A DNA stretch of 26,329 nucleotides, taken from positions 1 through 26,329 of the forward strand of contig QZLH01000639.1 of the NCBI GenBank assembly GCA_003833135.1, given 5' to 3'. The stretch is from Oehlia diaphana. Lineage: Eukaryota; Glomeromycota; Glomeromycetes; Glomerales; Glomeraceae. Positions within the stretch are counted from its first letter, which is position 1; each line of letters opens with the position of its first letter. Of this stretch, positions 22,666-26,329 are shown piece after piece. The position numbers and the translations under genes are program-made. Under the pieces are notes generated by a model. It was not told where the DNA came from and ran no database searches. It worked only from the letters and a program-made list of their open reading frames with translations.

Positions 22666-25538
22666 TCATTGATTTTCGATAACTTTAGTAACTTTCCCAA
22701 TAGCGATTGTTTTTCCTATGTAAGTTTATTATCATTAAGGAATATTAACATCAGTTAAATAAATGTAATATAATAAATGAAAATGAAATCAAACCTTCAT
22801 CTCGAAGAGTAAATCTGCCTAGTTGAGGGTAATCCTCGAATGTTTCCACGCAGATCGGTCCTGGAGTTTCAAGTCGTGCGATTACTTTTTGTCCTTTCTT
22901 AACAAATTGTGGCGCTTTCTTTGATCTCTTTCCTGTCTTTTTCTCAAGCACATGTAAAAGAGCCTGTTAAAGGAAAGACAATTATAAATTAATATGATTT
23001 CACATGGTAAACATTGATAAAGTAAAAAACTTACGGAAACAGATATTTCTTCAACACATGAGTGTATGTGCAGAATTGCACTGTATCCAGCACAAATAAT
23101 ATTCTTATGTTCTAAAATGGCAAGTTGCGCTTCAAAGGTAGTAGTTGTCTTTACAGGTTTTTTAACATCACATACAACAAAACCAGTGGAACATTCCTAC
23201 AAGAACGAACGGTTAAACACTTGAGGTAATATAATATCTTAATTAATAAGTACAACGAACCTCTTCTTCGATACCCTTAAGTCGTAATCGAACGTTATCA
23301 CCACAATAACCGGTGGATACTTCGTCTTCGAGCTCATTGTAAATTGCAGATATTTCAACGGTACGCTATTTTTAATGAATGAATATAAGTAACAAATAAA
23401 ATAATTCGAAATATCAGAGAATGGATAATATCTTTAAATGTATTAAGTACCTTGTTTGGCATAATCATTACATTTTGACCTTTAGTAACTTTTCCCGATT
23501 CTACTTTTCCCACTACAATAGTGCCCATATCCTGTAAAATAAATGTATAGAGATTGATTTAATGATCACAATTTAATTATGATATAAATAAAGGTTTAAA
23601 TCATACTTTATATTTCTCTATAATTGGCACCATTAATGGGGAATTAATTTTTCTGTCTAACGCTTGCATGTTATCCAGATATTCCAATATCGAAGGACCA
23701 CTAGTGGATTTGAATTAAATACATTTGAATTAAATACCAATAAATTAAAATAAAACGAAATAGAAAATAGACCGATGATATCCTACTTGTACCAACTACA
23801 AACATCTTTTGGGACTCGATCTTTCAAATTCAAACCGGTAAAGCCAGATACTGGCATAAATTCAAGGTCTAAATTACCATAGGATAAAATCGAGTAAATA
23901 ATAGATAGTCGTACGGATTTACATAAACTCTTCAAATAAACTACTCAAAATCATCAATCCATTTTACCTGTAGCAGGATTGAAGCCGCTTCCCTTCAAAA
24001 ATGGGGTCAATTTATTAACACACTCATCATATCTAAATGAATAAAACATTTTAGTTTTCGAATTTATATATGCAGATGAAATTTTGGTTTTTAACTACCT
24101 CTCCTTGGACCAAGTCACTGTAGGATCATCCATTTTATTAATTGCAACTATCAATTTGCTGACGCCTGAAGTTTTTGCTAAAACAGCATGTTCCCGTGTT
24201 TGACCACCTCTCTCAAATCCTGTTTCAAACTCGCCTTTTCTAGCTGATATGACCTAAAATGATTCAAACAATTTAAATAATTAAAATTAATCGAATATTT
24301 CCTCGATACGGCACATGAAAAATGACAAGTGTACCAATATTCCGACGTCCGCCTGAGAGGCACCACCAATCATACTGGGTACATAGTTTTTATGGCCTGG
24401 AGCATCTAAAATAGTGTATCGGCGTTTATCTGTTTCAAAATAAGCACGACCACATTCAACTGTTTTTCCCTATAAAATGAAATGTTATTAGAGTCTAAAG
24501 ATATAATTATTACATAATCTTTATCGTTAAATATAAAATAAAAGTACCTTTGCGCGCTCTTCCTTGTTTGTGTCAAGTGCCCATGATAAATACCATGACT
24601 CACGACTTTGTTCTTTAGCTTCTTTTTCGTATTTATCCATAGTTCTCTGATCAATCATTCCTGTCAAAAACCTTTATAAAATTTAATTAATTAAATACCA
24701 TACTTGCAAAATTATGGAACAATAAAAAATATACTTACAGGATATTGCCACCCATAGTGGATTTACCGGCATCTAATTGCAAATTGAAATAATTATCGTA
24801 AGAAATATGTACACTAGATGCGAGTCATCAATTAATTGAAACACAAAAAGATTCTGATCTCTCGGACTGAGGCTTGATAATGATAGAATATTAAAACCCA
24901 ATTGTAGTATTTCCAGATTTCCAGATCTACTTCCATCGAATAACAATAAAAATAAAAATAGGAAAATTGAGGATCAGGTCCGCAAATGAGACTTTAATTA
25001 TATTACTAACCTACATGACCGATGAATACCAAATTAATATGTTCTTTTCCATATAAATCTTCAATAACCTCACTGTCTACAGCCTCGTCTTCTGCTTGAT
25101 CCGCAGCTACAGAAATCGATTTTTTATCATCATTCGGTGCTGGAACTTCAGCGGGAGCCTGAGCTTCAGTGGGAGTTGGTGCTTCAGCAGGAGCAGGAGC
25201 TGGAGCTGGAGCTGGTGCTGGTGCTGGTGCTGGTGCTGGTGCTGGTGCTGGTGCTGGTGCAGGAGCAGGAGCTGGCGCCGGCGCTGAAGTTGTTTCTGTA
25301 GCTGAAGCAAAACATTAAAAAGTTGATAATCATTAAAATCTTTTTTAAATAATAGTGTAATTTTTAACGAACCATTTTGAAGCCAACTGGGAACAAATTC
25401 TTTTGCGTTTACGTTCGGTTTAAAGACGGGAGCATTAGCATTTAAACCCATTTTTGAAAAAGTTTGTGGAAGAGTTTCAGTTTCTGCAGCCTCTTCCCAA
25501 TTTTCTTCGGGGGCTATTTTTATATTCTCTTCGCTCAT
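22666..25538 (-). CDS. SUP35: Eukaryotic peptide chain release factor GTP-binding subunit, eRF3
   Basis: Fourteen exons join in frame: 25538-25373, 25301-25011, 24772-24739, 24671-24548, 24469-24335, 24253-24099, 24032-23968, 23868-23787, 23700-23607, 23531-23451, 23365-23261, 23196-23035, 22963-22795, 22715-22666, giving 570 residues. The protein is a translational GTPase that binds eRF1, drives peptide release at stop codons and links termination to poly(A)-binding protein and mRNA decay. G motifs are GHVDAGKST (150-158), T208 in switch I, DAPGH (227-231), NKMD (289-292) and a SGF element in place of G5. The C-terminal two beta-barrel domains are complete, ending KVTKVIENQ. The N-terminus carries two overlapping PAM2 motifs ([10 protein letters not shown] 32-41 and [10 protein letters not shown] 41-50) that bind the MLLE domain of poly(A)-binding protein, then sixteen Ala-Pro pairs (62-93) and an acidic linker. 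There is no Gln/Asn-rich prion domain. The P-loop is split by an intron after the first base of D153, followed by a 34-nt exon. Confidence 0.95.
25189..25284. repeat. Coding hexanucleotide microsatellite encoding (Ala-Pro)16 in eRF3
   Basis: On the plus strand a run of ggtgct-type hexamers includes seven perfect ggtgct units (25214-25255) flanked by variants (ggtgca, ggagct, aggagc, ggcgcc). In the eRF3 frame on the minus strand each unit is GCN CCN, giving 16 Ala-Pro pairs. The unit is six bases, so copy changes keep frame. Confidence 0.95.
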
Positions 25539-25971
25539 ATTGACTTAATTTTTTTTTGGATTAAGCAGATGATCCAAGGTTGCTTCGTATTTATAAGTAT
25601 TACAAATCCGGTATGACCAGTTTTTCGTGGTTCAACGCCACAAAGTGATATCACATGCAACCTTGTGGCTGGCACAGCCAGCAGATTGTGGCGCAACAAA
25701 ATCGCTAAGGGCATAGAGTAAAATTGCTGCGCCACTAAACTGACACATGCTACCAAGTTTTAAATTATTGGGTAGGGGTTGAAATATCACCGAACTGCGA
25801 TTCTGCGAAGCAGTTCCTAGTAACTGTAGTAACTGCAGACGTCCAAGATGTCCCGTTATAACGCCAACAATTTTATTATTAAAATTCCACCCTCACGTGT
25901 CCGGTGACATTTAAAGGATGTGAAAAAAAAATTTTTGTGAGGCAAAAAAAAACTAAGTCCCTCAGGGGGTG
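25539..25971 (-). promoter_or_regulatory. Upstream region of eRF3, rich in small inverted repeats
   Basis: This region is clearly less AT-rich than the spacers further left. It has an inverted repeat with 15-bp arms (25688-25702 and 25721-25735, core gtggcgca/tgcgccac), a seven-base stem gaactgc/gcagttc around 25793-25817, gctgg-cacag-ccagc near 25668-25682, and one CACGTG at 25894-25899. The promoter of eRF3 should be here, but no TATA or initiator is certain. No coding region is supported. Confidence 0.5.
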
Positions 25972-26317
25972 GAAAATTTGTTGGTGTTACTGGGGAAGCT
26001 GACGTCCAAGATCATGCTCCATATCTTCCCCAGCGTAACCAACAAAAAAAAGCTCGGGCACGTGATTTGTGATGTAGCTGTAAACTCCCCCAGCTACGCC
26101 ATCAAAAAAGCTCGGGTTTGGCCCGCATTACGGCGTTATGCACTAACACGTGTAATATTCAGTGACGAATAAGGGCGTGATGAATAAATTTTTACTTACT
26201 CGAAAAAAACTGTCACCCAGATATATATAAACAGTGAAACTCGGCCGGAGGTGTGACGACGTGACGAATATTTTCACGGTCACGTGCCCGAGCTTTTTTG
26301 ATGGTGAAGCTGGGGAA
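25972..26317. repeat. About 40-bp module in four copies, both orientations
   Basis: The module reads approximately cttccccagc-(t/g)(a/t)-cc-a-caaaaaagctcgggcacgtga. Copies lie at 26025-26065 (plus), 26084-26116 (plus, ending gctcggg), 26280-26317 (minus, the final 20 bases an exact reverse complement of copy one) and a partial at about 25972-25998 (minus). The partial copy and copy one face each other around a 26-base loop. gacgtccaagat also occurs twice (about 25838 and 26001). The sequence runs off the window, so this may be the edge of a larger inverted-repeat mobile element. Confidence 0.75.
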
Positions 26318-26329
26318 AATTGTAGCTGT

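Noticed and set aside
25096..25287. Open frames rich in Trp-Ser/Trp-Cys (plus) and Gln-His repeats (minus, other frame)
   Set aside because: Both are shadows of the ggtgct microsatellite. The true eRF3 frame reads Ala-Pro there and joins exon 1 after splicing.
25535..25756. 73-codon minus-strand open frame upstream of eRF3
   Set aside because: It overlaps the eRF3 start and lies within small inverted repeats. It has no conserved motif, so it is probably 5' flank.

Overview
The window looks like nuclear DNA from a fungus with a very AT-rich, intron-dense genome, most likely an arbuscular mycorrhizal fungus of the Rhizophagus type (Glomeromycotina). That is inferred from three things: short GT-AG introns in every gene, large spacers filled with decayed transposon and gene fragments, and a beta-propeller-like/ion-channel fusion protein plus a TLDc fragment, both typical of families expanded in that lineage. 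No database search was run. All exon joins below were worked out by hand from splice sites, reading phase and protein-family conservation, and every join keeps frame.

Layout. Positions 1-10,150 hold no intact gene. They contain AT-rich spacer, a decayed TLDc-domain fragment (minus strand, about 2.3-2.65 kb), a Ty3/Gypsy integrase relic (about 4.7-4.9 kb), a possible retropepsin relic (about 8.4-8.6 kb), small tandem repeats and a perfect 22-bp palindrome. At 10,151-14,629 (minus) lies an intact nine-exon gene for a 1,284-residue ion-channel protein. Its upstream region carries two diverged copies of a block about 510 bp apart, followed at about 16.4-17.2 kb by a shrunken pseudogene copy of the same channel family.

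From 17.9 kb the window becomes a compact housekeeping block of three complete genes. They are a CaMK-type calcium/calmodulin-dependent kinase (minus, 17,900-19,651, 10 exons, 349 aa), the chaperonin subunit CCT5/TCP-1 epsilon (plus, 19,916-22,263, 10 exons, 542 aa) and the translation termination factor eRF3 (minus, 22,666-25,538, 14 exons, 570 aa). The kinase and CCT5 share a 264-bp divergent promoter containing two identical ATCACGTGAA sites. CCT5 and eRF3 converge on a 402-bp spacer. The last 0.8 kb, upstream of eRF3, is more GC-rich and dense in inverted repeats, with a module of about 40 bp present four times in both orientations.

The genes do not form one pathway. CCT5 folds cytosolic proteins such as actin and tubulin, eRF3 ends translation, the kinase relays calcium signals, and the channel is probably a lineage-expanded membrane protein. 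The most notable points are the channel gene with a frame-neutral 66-nt intron and a decayed neighbour, two GC-AG introns in adjacent divergent genes, 18- and 25-nt microexons, overlapping PAM2 motifs and a (Ala-Pro)16 run in eRF3, and the inverted-repeat module at the right edge. I did not find a convincing new multi-gene system.
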